This document shows positions 21,958 to 33,009 of a stretch of 64,000 nucleotides of DNA, piece after piece. Source of the DNA: Globomyces pollinis-pini (Eukaryota; Chytridiomycota; Chytridiomycetes; Rhizophydiales; Globomycetaceae); the NCBI GenBank assembly GCA_025399215.1, contig MU621159.1, positions 1 to 64,000 on the forward strand, written 5' to 3'. Position 1 is the stretch's first letter; every line of letters begins with the position of its first letter. Under the pieces are notes generated by a model that had not been told where the DNA came from, searched no databases, and saw nothing but the letters and a program-made list of their open reading frames with translations. The position numbers were made by a program, and so were the translations under genes.

Positions 21958-24500
21958 ATGTCGTTTGAAAACTTGACGATGAACGAAGTCCTTGAGGACT
22001 TATCAAGGTATTTCTGGACCGTTGAATTATTAATTATACAGGTACAATCATCATTGTTTGTTGCTTCTGATTTCAAAACACTATACTATTGACAGACACT
22101 AATTCATTATCTAGCCGATTTATCATCAACGTTCCAAACGAAGAATTAAAGTCAATTCAGCGAGTTTGCTTTCAAATTGAGCAAGCTCATTGGTATTATG
22201 AAGATTTCGTAAGAGAAACCAATCCTAAATTTCATTCAACATCTCTAAAGACATTTGCTCTCATGATGCTGCGAAGTTGCCCATTGTTAAGGCACTGGTG
22301 CAACGACTTTGATAATGCTTTTTCGACGTTTATGGATTACAAAGTTAGAGTCCCTGTGTGTGGTGCAATTCTCTTGAATTCCGAATTAAACAAAGTTTTA
22401 ATGGTTAGAGGGTAAACGCTTTTGTTTATCTTATTGATCATCTAGATGGAAAGCAAGTGCTGGCTGGGGTTTTCCAAAGGGCAAGATCAATCAAGATGAA
22501 TCCGAAACTTCATGTGCAATCAGAGAGGTAAAAGAGTATAAAAAATTGATCAAGGACAGGTTTTTGAAGAAATCGGCTTTGATTGCAGTCCATATTTTCG
22601 TGAATATGAATTTGTGGAAAGAGTGATCAATGGCCAAAAAGTTCGATTATTTATCATTTCTGGAATTGACGAAAACATACAGTTTGCCACTCAAACTCGG
22701 AAGGAAATTGGAGTAATGTTTATTAACTAATTATCTTTACAGGATATCAAATGGCATTCAATTCATTCTTTACCTGGTTATAACAACTCGGATTTAGATG
22801 AAACTTCAAAGTATGCGGTCTATACCAACAACAAGAAGCATAAGTTTTATATGGTAACTCCTTTCATACCCGCGCTTCGAAAATGGATTAAAAAGTTTAA
22901 GCGAGCGAAACAACAAGGAAAGGCAAGATCAAGAGCAAAAATCAATGTTCAAATGGATCATATTGTAGCAGACAGTGATGATGAAGATGATAGTGCTGTA
23001 CCTAATACTAATTATGGATACTCAAATGATTATGTTAATGCAATGGTACCTGAGAATGAACAAGTTCATTTGGAACAGTCCCTTAAAAAGTTGTTGGGAT
23101 TAAGGATCGAAGACAAGTCAAATCATAATGGCCCATTTTATCAGAAAGATGGCAACAATAATGTTAATTACGAGCCAGACCCTATCAATCATTCTAGTTA
23201 CCAACAAGAAGCTGTGAATCATTCTAATTACCATCAGTTGTCAGTTAATCACGTGGATCAAAATATTCACCAAGCAAACAATACGTCCCCATTTATTCGC
23301 CCGGGGATTATGCAGCCAAATTGTGTTAGATATCCTCAAATGATACCACCAGAATACTCTTATCCACCAATGCCAGGCTCATATCAGAATATTGTACAAA
23401 CTTATAGTGGAATGCCTCCTATGCAAATCCAAAGCAATTATGCACAACCTAACCAATATGCTAATCAATCATATCCAGCTGTTTCAACGCACCCAGTAGA
23501 TTCTGCGTCTCAAATACCACCAAATATCATCAACACACCTTCTGAACAAATTGAAATGCAGCAGCAACAGAAACCTAATGATCAATCTGTTGCTAATCAG
23601 AATTCTTTGTTAAGCATTCTCAAAGGAAATGATTTGGACTCTACGAATAAGACATTGGATTTTGAATCATTTGAAGAATCGCCACAGAATATCAAAGCAG
23701 AGTCTAGTCAAGCAGAGTCAAACAAAAACCAACTTCTTGATATACTACAAGGTCCAAAACCCAAATCACCTGTGAAGGAAGCCAAGAAGCCTAAAAAGAA
23801 GAAGGGTAATAGCAAGGAAAAAGAAACTAATGAATATGGAAAAATAAGAATTCTGAATCGTCAAGATAAGGAAGAAAAGGTAGCTGTACCAAAGAAACCT
23901 AGCCCTATATCCACTGACGACTCTAGCGTTTTATTAAGCATCAAACCACATTCCAATTCAGCACAAGTGAAAGGCGAGGGGTTACTTAAACTCCTGGTAC
24001 ATGGCAGTCCAACATCTAGCAAATCAAATGCACTCATCAGTCCTGATAAAGGGCTTGAACAAGTCCTAAAAGGGTTAATGCCTCAAAGACTGAACTCTAT
24101 ACCAAAAATATCAACTGATTTCGAAAATGGAGTACCACCACCTTTACCTGAATCCACGTCTTTACTGGATATTTTAAAGGGAACGCCAGCACCACCATCT
24201 CGCTCACAAACGCGATTGACTGTAGACCAAGAGCGATCCAAACAAGGCAAAGATAAGACCATGTTATTGGACCTACTACTCCAACCGAAACCGAAGCCAG
24301 TATCTCCTACCAAAACCAAAACTGAATCATTGTTGGAGATTCTACAGGGACCAATTATAAAGGGGGATGTATCTGAAGATGAGTATCAGGGATATGTAGA
24401 TGATGGGGATCTTGATGGAGATGAAAGCACGGATATGGATGCCAAGAAGACTAAAACACATCAAGCCGATTTGTTGAATCTGTTATTGCGAAAAACTTAA
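21958..24500 (+). CDS. DCP2: mRNA-decapping enzyme Dcp2 with repeated C-terminal leucine motifs
   Basis: Dcp2 removes the m7G cap from mRNA in P-bodies. The ATG at 21958 starts a short first exon; a 107-nt intron (22008-22114) joins it to SRFIINVP. The N-terminal regulatory domain (QIEQAHWYYEDFVRE) and the Nudix box (G-K-I-N-Q-D-E, seven residues, then REVFEEIGF, with the catalytic Glu residues) are intact. Box B follows (WHSIHSLPGY). Further introns are about 28-35 nt. The long disordered C-terminus (22851-24500) has about eight copies of an L-L-x-x-L type motif (LLSILKG, LLDILQG, LLEILQG, LLNLLLR). These resemble the helical leucine-rich motifs by which fungal Dcp2 binds Edc3 and Pat1. Confidence 0.93.
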
Positions 24501-24696
24501 TAAAATCCTATAAACTTAATCTTTGGAATCATTAATCATACATCTCAAATTATCCAACTTCTACCTATATGCTCAAGAAAATATGCGGCAGATGCACGAA
24601 ATGTCATTATTTGATGATCAACAATAAATTCTTCGATGGAAACTGTCAACGTGATCAATTATTATTGCAAGGTAAACTAAAGTATATATTGGAGCT

Positions 24697-25368
24697 TCAA
24701 CCAACGTACACAATGCCCTGTTCAATTTCATACCTTTTGGGTTGAACGATAGGAAATATCATCATACCCTGTTGAAGGGATCCAACCATATCCGAAGCAA
24801 TCTCTTGTAATTTCAGTTTAACATCAGAACCTTGTAAAAAAGTAGATAATCGTTCAGAACGAATCGTCCACGAAGACATTTCATCCTGCTTTGCAACACA
24901 AATTAAGATTCGTTCATTTCCTTTTACAGGTTCATCTTCTGTTATCCAAGAAGCTCCTTGAAATGCAGAAAATATCCCTTGCTTCGCATGATGGAAAACT
25001 GCACCAATAGGAGCTTCGGTACTCTCTTCGATTGCTGGAATTGGTTCATTTTGTTTTGTAGGTTCAATTTGAAAATGAACACCGAAATCTTCAAGATCAA
25101 CACCAGTCTTGACACTCTTTTCAGGTAATCCAAAATAAGTAACGTATAATTTGTTTGCATCATGATAACAATCCCGGGAAATGATTTCATCCAGTTCTCC
25201 ACTCTCATTGACCATATACATTGAAATTAATCTGGTCGGGTGACGAAATGGAGTCAGACTAATAAGCTTCGAATATTTGGAATGTGCAAACCCAAGGATT
25301 AATGGTTGACTTGAGATATCGATTTTAATTTCTTTCTGGAAAGATCTTTTGATTTCAGTTGGATTCAT
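24697..25368 (-). CDS. Unrecognised protein, 223 residues
   Basis: The start is the ATG at 25368; the frame upstream is open for a little but has only a TTG. The protein is soluble-looking with mixed strands and helices (IDISSQPLILGFAHSKYS, ISRDCYHDANKLYVTYFGL). An acidic Pro-rich stretch (residues about 108-125) precedes a second conserved-looking half (GAVFHHAKQGIFSAFQGASW, ERILICVAKQDEMSSW). No signal peptide or membrane helix. Convergent with DCP2. I do not recognise the family. Confidence 0.6.
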   Translation of the reverse strand: MNPTEIKRSFQKEIKIDISSQPLILGFAHSKYSKLISLTPFRHPTRLISMYMVNESGELDEIISRDCYHDANKLYVTYFGLPEKSVKTGVDLEDFGVHFQIEPTKQNEPIPAIEESTEAPIGAVFHHAKQGIFSAFQGASWITEDEPVKGNERILICVAKQDEMSSWTIRSERLSTFLQGSDVKLKLQEIASDMVGSLQQGMMIFPIVQPKRYEIEQGIVYVG

Positions 25369-25557
25369 TAGACAACACAAAAAGATAAAAAGTAAGGAAA
25401 TGAATTGACACTGCAAGCCGGACTTGTTAATGATCTCAAGTAGGAAAATTCAAGTACACCAACCGTTTACTGCTTAAAGTAAAACCAATTAAACGAAAAT
25501 GTAACGATTGAGTTACAACAGACTGTCACGCTATTTCTTTGTTCTAATATTATGCCA

Positions 25558-26145
25558 TTATATTGATTCTAGTTTCTTCAAAGTTTTGTTGACTGATCCC
25601 TGCAACAAAATAGGGAGAAGTACACGACATCCATATTCTTGGAAAACACTTCCAGAATATTCCACAAATCCCATTTGAACTTGACTTCCTATCAGTCCAA
25701 TGTACAATCTGTAATTAAACCCTGGAAGTTTATAGCGAAGAATCAATTCCTGATTTGGTAATCGATTGGATTCTACTAAAAAATGACCCATTTGTTGATC
25801 TTCAGATTAACATAGAACCAGTAAACCTTTTTTCATCTCGAAATCTTTGTTGAATTCACTGTCAGATAAGAGAAATTCCAGCCGATAGATTGGTAATTTG
25901 AACACATTATCGACTAATAACTTGAATAATTCTAATCGATCCACTTTTTTCATTGCTAATTCATTTTCCAAATCCTTGGTATAAAAACCAAAAGTATTGC
26001 TCGGATAAATCAATTGATTGAATGACTTTGGAGTACTGTGAACATCATCGATTGAGTTCACTTGGCTGATATACCATTTGACTCCAACAACGCTCGACCA
26101 GAAAATGACATTGTATCCAATTGCAATCGATTTCAAGGTTTTCAT
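25558..26145 (-). CDS. Unrecognised protein with N-terminal membrane helix
   Basis: Two exons around a 36-nt intron at 25811-25776 give about 183 residues. Residues 7-24 (IAIGYNVIFWSSVVGVKW) form a likely membrane anchor with a short basic N-terminus, which would fit a mitochondrial or ER single-pass protein. The rest is probably a small globular domain (LPNQELILRYKLPGFNYRL). Its ATG lies only 67 bp from the ATG of the divergent GOSR1 gene. Family not recognised. Confidence 0.6.
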
Positions 26146-26212
26146 AGGATTATCGGTCTTCTACCTCCCTGAATCAAAAAAATTTTGGTTGAAATTCTTG
26201 ACTGTCAAAAAA
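26146..26212. promoter_or_regulatory. 67-bp divergent promoter
   Basis: The two ATGs (26145 minus, 26213 plus) are 67 bp apart, so both core promoters and any 5' UTRs must fit in or overlap this segment. No TATA box is visible. Confidence 0.5.
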
Positions 26213-27195
26213 ATGAGTAAACGATACCAACAAGTTCCTACCCAAGAAAATTTAGATGAACTACCGTCTTGGGAATCTTTAAGAAAGCAGGTAAGTGCAG
26301 GCAGACTTTATCGGGATTTATCCATTTGCTTTGTTCATTTTGTTAAACTGGTTGTGGAACTCAACAATATGAATTGAATCAAGCTAAATATATCAAAAAA
26401 TTGCCTTCAAATTCCTTCTATTCACTCTCTAACTGTATAGGCTAGGCACTTGGAATATCAGATAGATTCTCGATTGATTTCATACTCACAATCATCTGCA
26501 AATTCTACAAACACTTCTATACAACAAGAATTAACCACTCTTCTTCAAACTCTTACTAAAGTGTCAAATGATATGGGCATTCACGCTCAAAATAATCCTC
26601 AATATTCTCATTTACATTCAAGGTTTACCATAGTTCCTTTCTAATTTTACAATCAGACATGTATCAAACTTATACGAGTACAATAAGGAATTCAAAAAAA
26701 CAAAAGTATATACTGGTCTTAGTTGATGTTAGGCAAATATTCAATCACAAAGGGATCACCTGGAGTTACTTGCAGGTAACAAATCTATAGGCTGATTATT
26801 ATTAGGGGATTATTCTCGGTCTTCTCATCTATCTGAACTTACAAGAATGGAACAGTCACATAATGATGTTGATGAAATTTTACAGTATTAATTCATTTAA
26901 AATATTAATATCACAGACACGCAATGGATTCTCGTGATGATTTAGAACGTCAACAGAATGATTTACGTAACTCTACTGGTAGATTAAACCGCGCGTCTGG
27001 TAAGTTAATTCACTCCTTGCCATTTCCCCAACATTACGCCTTTTATAAGTTCAAAATCTAATCTGAATAGCCATATTCCCCCAACTGCGAACAGTTCTTA
27101 ATCAGATCCAAACTCGTAAAGGAAGAGATACGATAATTTTGGGATCTATTATCGGAATTTTGACTTGTATTTTGCTTTGGTATGCGTTCCGATAA
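26213..27195 (+). CDS. GOS1: Golgi SNARE GOSR1/Gos1
   Basis: A Qb-type SNARE for transport into and within the Golgi. The ATG at 26213 starts SWESLRKQARHLEYQIDSRL, the conserved N-terminus of GOSR1/GS28. Later exons give LTKVSNDMG, a helical domain, the SNARE motif (HAMDSRDDLERQQNDLRNST, RLNRASAIFPQLRTVLNQIQ) and a C-terminal anchor (ILGSIIGILTCILLWYAF). The gene is split by about seven introns, from a 150-nt first intron (26291-26440) to several below 36 nt. No exon is long enough to be obvious alone, but joined they cover the whole family length. Confidence 0.88.
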
Positions 27196-27504
27196 GTATA
27201 TATATCGCTTCTTTACCAATGGTTTAAAACTATACTTAGTTTAAATAATCTTTCTATTATCATATATTAAAAGCAAAATATTGATCATTTGTATATTTAA
27301 TTGAGTGTGAGAGTCTGGTCTCATGATGGAATTTTTAAGGATAAGGATCTACAAACATCAATCAACCTTTTTATTATTGCTCTAGAATCAGGTGTAAAGC
27401 CATATTTTACGTGTAATGCAAATATTTAAATCAACAGGCGGTTTCGCGAATGAAAGAGTGTCATTCTCATCTGAAATCAAAATATTTAATTCTTCTAGTA
27501 TAGT
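27196..27504. other. Intergenic between convergent genes
   Basis: About 310 bp, AT-rich, between the 3' ends of GOSR1 and the small secreted-protein gene. Nothing coding was recognised. Confidence 0.4.
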
Positions 27505-27819
27505 TTATTGAGTATCAGGTAAAGCTCTAAACATTTCTGGGTGATTCATTGCGAAATGAATGTACGTAGGATCGTTAGCACTGTTTGGAATACATTTCGG
27601 AGGATTGCATTGTGGGAGATTACTGGCAATGTCGCTCCATTCAGAGTCAGACATTTTTCCACATTGTAAAGCAGCATATGGACAAGCAATTACGGCCATT
27701 GGACTAGGTAATGGAGCACATCTGTAGTAAAGCATACAACCAATCCAGCTAACGGAACCTACATCAAGAGCAGATGCCAAAGTCATTAAGCTAGTAGCAG
27801 TCAGAGTCACGTATTTCAT
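27505..27819 (-). CDS. Small secreted Cys-rich protein
   Basis: A 104-residue single-exon protein. A signal peptide (about residues 1-17, MKYVTLTATSLMTLASA) precedes a mature part with six cysteines at C28, C34, C46, C53, C70 and C75, consistent with three disulfides. No known family was recognised. Size, secretion and Cys content fit the loose class of fungal small secreted proteins, which includes effectors. TATAAAT (minus strand, 27857-27851) lies 38 bp upstream of the ATG. Confidence 0.7.
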   Translation of the reverse strand: MKYVTLTATSLMTLASALDVGSVSWIGCMLYYRCAPLPSPMAVIACPYAALQCGKMSDSEWSDIASNLPQCNPPKCIPNSANDPTYIHFAMNHPEMFRALPDTQ

Positions 27820-29137
27820 TTTTAATGTTGAACTACTGTGTCTTGTGGGTATTTATACTCATCTGCAATGAGACACAAAGTACCGATTGGATCCCGGTTC
27901 TAACATTTCGTTATGAACACTGTCACAAAGCATACAAAGTTTGTGTGGTAAAGTTCATATTTGTTAGTGCTTCTATTAAGGATATCATATACTAAGCTAA
28001 CATCTTGCAACCCGCTGAACAAAGATTTAAGAATCAATTTTTAATATTCAAACTCATCAAAAAGTTCATTTTGGCGGACCACGGTGTGTCAACTGCGTGG
28101 TACTTATGGCAGTTTATGATTAAATTATGAAACGCTATTTTAATAGCTTTGAACAACTGGAATGTCAGAATATCATCACAACTTGTAAATATGGAACATG
28201 CAGATGAACCATTACAAATGCTTTGCACTAGAATAGTATCATCATAGTTACAATTAATGACTCTTTCGTAAAACATCGAATGTTGCGAACAGTATTCGCA
28301 GCAATAGTAACTCACTATTTTTAACATGATGAAAATAAAATCATAATTATGCAAATAATGCAATATAGTCACTGAATAAGTGTATTTTGGATAATAGACT
28401 CAGTATTGCAGCAATTGATTACATACTAAGGATATCTAAAACTGTGTATCTTCAATGAATATGAAAATCGATCGACCTTGTAATCCAACAAGATACAAAT
28501 TTTGGCAGGTCTTACTTTGTGTTCTTGTATTTTTTTCACGTTTATGGCAGTGCACATTCATTCATTGTATTGTAAATATTAAAAAACCTAAGTTTTGGAG
28601 TTCTCTCATCAACCGTTCATGAACAATAAAGAGTATACCCTTACCCATAGCATTAGCTATGTATACTTTATTGACGTAACAGTTATATTTCGTTTATCCA
28701 CTATACACTCTTGCTTTCGTATTACTTTCATTAATCAGATGTCGATTAGAAAATCACATATAGGATCACAGATAACACCATGCTGTTATTAGTATGATTA
28801 CTTAAAGAAGGGGTTTGTGGTCCTATCAAAACCAATCTAACACAAAGAAAAGACAACCACCCGTATGCATTTATTTACAAATTGTTTGTACGTTTGCCTT
28901 CAAATGCCTCCAAATAGATAATTAGCGGTAGCTTTCTAATCCTCAAAAGCATTGAGCACATAAGCAAGAATAACATGATATATTAGAAAATCTCAACACA
29001 AGTCACAAAGTTGTACCACCCTCATTTTCAGATTGTGTAACGAATACTGGTACCACCCACGCTTCTCAAATATTAAGTATGAAGAGGCTGGGTCAATAGT
29101 TTATAAATAGACTAGTCGAGAAGCATTCACAACAACA
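27820..29137. other. Long intergenic stretch with one weak reading frame
   Basis: About 1.3 kb. A minus-strand frame from an ATG at 28327 to 28034 would encode 97 Cys-containing residues (MLKIVSYYCCEYCSQHSMFY and on) but has no clear signal peptide or family, so it is not called as a gene. The LITAF gene's TATAAA is at 29102-29107, 36 bp before its ATG. Confidence 0.35.
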
Positions 29138-29350
29138 ATGTCCAAACCTCAAGCTCAATCTGCTCAAATGAAGTGTCAAAACTGTCTTTCCATCACTGAC
29201 ACTAACGTAGAAACAAAAACAACTCCTTTCTGGGAATCAGCATTAGGTTGGATGTGCTACTTTCCATGCTGTTGTCTTGTTCAGTCGGAAACAAAGACTA
29301 CACACAAGTGTGATAAATGTGGAATGGTTCTTTCGATCACTAAAGAATAA
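29138..29350 (+). CDS. LITAF-domain small membrane-associated protein
   Basis: 70 residues, single exon. It has the LITAF (SIMPLE) layout: a zinc half-site CQNC (13-16), a hydrophobic Cys-rich membrane-inserting segment (WMCYFPCCCLV), then H-K-CDKC completing the zinc site. LITAF domains sit peripherally on endosomal or lysosomal membranes. The protein is little more than the domain itself. A TATA box 36 bp upstream supports the ATG. Confidence 0.8.
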   Translation: MSKPQAQSAQMKCQNCLSITDTNVETKTTPFWESALGWMCYFPCCCLVQSETKTTHKCDKCGMVLSITKE

Positions 29351-29680
29351 GTAGAATCATCACTATTGTAAGTTTAATAAAGATGTTTCTCTCAAAATCT
29401 GCTTACAAGTCTTGAACCTTGCACAGCTAATTCCTTGCTGATTGGGAGACATCTACATACAGAATAAGTTTTTGGTCGAATCACAAAGCTTCAATTTACA
29501 ATAATCAAACGAATCAGGCAGTGAGTTAAACTTAACAAGTGGTGTGTAAAAAATATTACCTAATCTATATGGGTTGTATAAGTTAGAAACCTCACATTTG
29601 ACTTTAATTATATAATTGTTTTGAAAGATATAACTGGTTTTTTGACTTGTTTATTGATCTATCTCTTTCACCTGAACAGA
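29351..29680. other. Intergenic between convergent genes
   Basis: About 330 bp between the LITAF gene and the 3' end of the first surface-protein paralogue. An AATAAAG-like 3' signal follows the LITAF stop. Nothing else seen. Confidence 0.4.
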
Positions 29681-30610
29681 TCATAAATGAAGGAACATCC
29701 ACCCAGTAATCATGCCAATCCACAGCATGTTAGAGTTAAAATAAGCTCCACCAGATGGAGGAGTGGAATTACCTCCAACTGCATTATTGCTAGAGCCACC
29801 AACTGTATTATTGTTAGAACCACCAACAGATGGGGTGACAGATGGAGTAACAGTATTAGTAGGCTTTGGAGAAGATACATGCCCCTCAAGTTTCAATGAT
29901 CCTTTATTGATCGTGCCAGTGGAGAAGATATTATCCACTTTTAGTAACTCTGTTGTTAGATCAAATACGCCTTTATCAGCAATGATGCGAACAATGGTTC
30001 CTTTGAGGGTGATTATTTTGACTTTGGAAAAATTGAGAGTTGCTGTAGCAAATGGCAATAGTTTAAAACTTCCTTCAAGTTTACCACCAAATGAACCCAC
30101 CCAACGTTGTACATACACAGCTTTCTTGAAAAGACAGATGCTTTCAAATCCACTTCGAATACCCTTGGCTGAATCAAACGTTACAGATTTTACGTCTTTG
30201 CCTGACTTTAATGCTGCGGACATCGCGATGTTTATATCAGCATCAGTCACTGGAGTAGAGGCATTTCCCCAATCTCTAAACGGCTTGTATTTTTTATCAA
30301 AATCGGAAATAAAATTCACATCAAATTCGATATCAATATTTTGAATATCAAGTGTTCCATTAATGAAAAGCTCTTCCAAGTTCAAAGCATATTCAGTAGC
30401 CAAGATGACAGGATAATCAACTTTTTTAAAGTAGCCTTGTCCAAAATCGGTATTGGTGGATGTAAATTGAATTTCTTGTTTAGTTGAATCTGACGGCCAA
30501 TATTTGACACCAACGTCGGTGGTGAATGAAAAAGTTATCTTTTTATTAGCAGATGTTTGCGCGATAGCCAAAAACAAGATAGACATGAGAAGTATGAGCT
30601 GTGGGTGCAT
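29681..30610 (-). CDS. Secreted GPI-like surface protein, array copy A
   Basis: About 309 residues; start at the ATG 30610 (only TTG upstream), 38 bp from a TATTTAAA box. A signal peptide (to about residue 21) is followed by a family-specific domain with KYWPSDSTKQ, DWGNASTPVTDADI, VTFDSAKGIRSGFES and YVQRWVGSFGG. A Ser/Thr/Pro/Gly/Asn-rich linker (SVGGSNNNTVGG and similar) leads to a C-terminal hydrophobic tail (MLWIGMITGWMFLHL) with no basic residues after it, as in GPI-anchor signals. I do not recognise the domain. It is intact and the last member of a five-unit minus-strand array. Confidence 0.8.
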   Translation of the reverse strand: MHPQLILLMSILFLAIAQTSANKKITFSFTTDVGVKYWPSDSTKQEIQFTSTNTDFGQGYFKKVDYPVILATEYALNLEELFINGTLDIQNIDIEFDVNFISDFDKKYKPFRDWGNASTPVTDADINIAMSAALKSGKDVKSVTFDSAKGIRSGFESICLFKKAVYVQRWVGSFGGKLEGSFKLLPFATATLNFSKVKIITLKGTIVRIIADKGVFDLTTELLKVDNIFSTGTINKGSLKLEGHVSSPKPTNTVTPSVTPSVGGSNNNTVGGSSNNAVGGNSTPPSGGAYFNSNMLWIGMITGWMFLHL

Positions 30611-31504
30611 GTTGTTACGATTATTGGCTATGATTTCTAGGTTTAAATATTCCAACCCAAAACAGCACCTTCATATTTAGCATATCATGGTAGTACAATA
30701 TCTTACCAATGTGCAATGAGAATCGAAAATTATCAAAATTATATATGCTCATTATTAGGGTTTCTGTGTTCTATGGAAATGTACACCAGTTACTCTTTGC
30801 AACTATCACTCTAATTGCATTTTAACGAGAGATACAATGATTGACAAAGCAACATGACCTTGTATCATCCATAAATAGTAAATTTGCGCTAATCAAAACG
30901 AGTCCAAATCGAAAATTTTGTAGTTTCAAATGAGAATTCTCAAGTTATTCACGATCAAATACATAAATAACGCATTATTCAATTGGAAAGTTCCAGCTGA
31001 ATTAAAGGGTCTAGCTTGATGTTATTTATTTGCTGTGTTGTACTGTCAAGGCCATGCAGCCGGTAAAGGGGTCTCATTTAACGATCTTACCTAAAACGAA
31101 ACGAATCTACATTCAATCGAATTACCACTGAACAAAGAAATAAATAGATCTTTTACAGTGTCTTTGATAGCTTTTGAATTGTCTACAAAAAATCTATTTT
31201 CAGGCTAATAAAGGAGACTTAATGCTTATGAAATTGCTTATTTATTTCATAGAAAGTATATTAAACTTATTTTTGTTTTATTAACCATTACCAAATTGTA
31301 ATTATGGATACAAAGTTATTGGGGCGAACCTGATATTTGTGAGTGTCTGCAAGTAAAGTTTGCAAATGAATTTGCTAATTATATCTAAACTACATATGTC
31401 GAGTATCGCATATTAATATAAACCTATCATCCTTAATTAAAAGTTCCAATCAGAATATAGTATTTTTGAAATCTTTATTGATTTATCTCTTTCATGGAAA
31501 CAAA
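30611..31504. promoter_or_regulatory. Duplicated upstream region of copy A
   Basis: Shared with the other array members. A proximal block at about 30666-30730 (core CAATATCTTACCAATGTGCA on the plus strand) recurs near 32467-32530 and, more diverged, near 33070, 34762 and 36060. A distal block at about 31020-31140 (GTACTGTCAAGGCCATG) recurs upstream of copies B, C and E. The duplication unit therefore includes 500 bp or more of 5' flank. Confidence 0.7.
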
Positions 31505-32410
31505 TTATAAACTAATGAGCAACCATCCAGTAATCGCGCCAATCCACAACATGCATGAGTTGAAATATGCTCCGCCAGATGGTGGAGTTGGATTTCCATC
31601 AACTGCATTATTGTTAGAACCACCAACAGATGGTGTAACAGATGAAGTACCAGTATTAGTTGGCTTTGGGGAGGAAGCATAACCCTCAAGTTTCAATGAT
31701 CCTTTATTGACCACGACATTGGAGAAGAAAGGGGCCAATATTAAATCTGTCACCAGATCAAATATAGCTTTATCAGCAACGATTCGAACAACTGTTCCTT
31801 TCAAGGTGACCATCTTGATGTTGAAAAAATTAAGAGTTGTTGTAGGACCAAATGGCAACAATCTAATATTTCCTTTGATTTTACCACCAAAAGAACCGAT
31901 CCAACGTTGTACATACGCTACCATTTTAAGAGCACAGATAGTTTCAAATCCACTTCGAATACCCTTGGCTGAATCAAATGCGACTGATTTGACGTCCACA
32001 CCTGACTGCAATACTGCATTGATCGCCCTGTTAATATCAGCATCAGTCACTGGAGTAGAAACATTTCCCCAATCTTTGAATGGCTTGTATTTCTTATCAA
32101 AATCGGAAATAAAATTCAAATCAATTTCGATATCAATATTTTGAAGATCAAGTGTTCCATTCACAAACAGACTTTCCAAGTTGAAAGAGTGTTCAGTAGC
32201 CAAGACGACAGGATAATCGAATTTTTTAAAACGAGTTTTTCCAAAATCAGAACTGCCAGTAACCAATTGAATGTCTTGTTTGGTTGAATCTGATGGCCAA
32301 TATTTGACACCAGCATCAGTGATGAATGAGAATATCGTTTTTTTATCAGTATCTATTTGGGCCATGGCCATAGTCAAGATCGACACGATTAATATGAACT
32401 GTGGATGCAT
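31505..32410 (-). CDS. Secreted GPI-like surface protein, array copy B
   Basis: 301 residues from the ATG at 32410. Organisation is as in copy A: signal peptide, the WPSDSTKQ...SFGG domain, Ser/Thr/Pro linker (shorter) and hydrophobic C-terminus (MLWIGAITGWLLISL). The frame is intact. Most of the domain is close to copy A, so duplication is fairly recent. The linker and the region around residues 195-230 diverge more. Confidence 0.8.
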   Translation of the reverse strand: MHPQFILIVSILTMAMAQIDTDKKTIFSFITDAGVKYWPSDSTKQDIQLVTGSSDFGKTRFKKFDYPVVLATEHSFNLESLFVNGTLDLQNIDIEIDLNFISDFDKKYKPFKDWGNVSTPVTDADINRAINAVLQSGVDVKSVAFDSAKGIRSGFETICALKMVAYVQRWIGSFGGKIKGNIRLLPFGPTTTLNFFNIKMVTLKGTVVRIVADKAIFDLVTDLILAPFFSNVVVNKGSLKLEGYASSPKPTNTGTSSVTPSVGGSNNNAVDGNPTPPSGGAYFNSCMLWIGAITGWLLISL

Positions 32411-32919
32411 TTTGGTACGAATATTAGTTGTTATTTCAACGTTTAAATAGCTAATGGCAAAACAACACCTTCATGTTTAGCATATCATGGTAGTACAATA
32501 TCTTACCAATGTGCAATGGGAATTGAAATTATTGAAATTATTGAAGTTCGTGATCAGTGTTTCTCTAACGGTAATGTACACCAGGTACTCTTTGTAACAG
32601 ACGCTCTAATTGGACGGCAACGAGAGATAGAATGACTTGGATAAAACAACATCACCCTGTATCATCCATAAATAGTAAATCTGCTCTTACCAAAGCTAAT
32701 TCACAAAAACCGGAAAATTTTGTTGTTTAAGGGGGTATTATCACGGCATTCACAACCATATATATTAGTAATGTCCATCATTCAATTGACAAGTTACAGT
32801 TGAATAAAAAGTTATTGATATTCATTTGCTGTGCTGTACTGTGAAGGCGATGTCCATCACGCCAGTCGGTAAGGGGGGTCTCATTTAACCATCTCAAATG
32901 AAATGAAACGAAACCACAT
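32411..32919. promoter_or_regulatory. Duplicated upstream region of copy B
   Basis: Contains the proximal block (about 32467-32530) and the distal block (about 32815-32930) also found upstream of copies A, C and E. The distal block runs directly into the remnant of copy C. Confidence 0.6.
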
Positions 32920-33009
32920 TCAAAAGAAAGTATCATCTTTTTTTTTGGTAGATGTTTGAGCCATGGCCAAAGACAAGATATATACAAGAAGTATGAACTG
33001 TGGATACAT
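32920..33009 (-). pseudogene. Remnant of array copy C (signal peptide only)
   Basis: An ATG at 33009 with a TATTTAAA box upstream begins MYPQFILLVYILSLAMAQTS, clearly the family signal peptide. After about 27 codons homology ends at a run of A/T and the sequence passes into the distal upstream block of copy B. The rest of the gene appears deleted. Its own upstream blocks survive at about 33070-33135 and 33413-33520. Confidence 0.75.

Noticed and set aside
28034..28372. 112-residue minus-strand frame with several Cys
   Set aside because: It opens with GTG; from the first ATG only 97 residues remain, with no clear signal peptide or family. Kept only as a note in the intergenic entry.
28595..28792. 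65-residue plus-strand frame
   Set aside because: Low-complexity AT-rich sequence without any coding or family signal.
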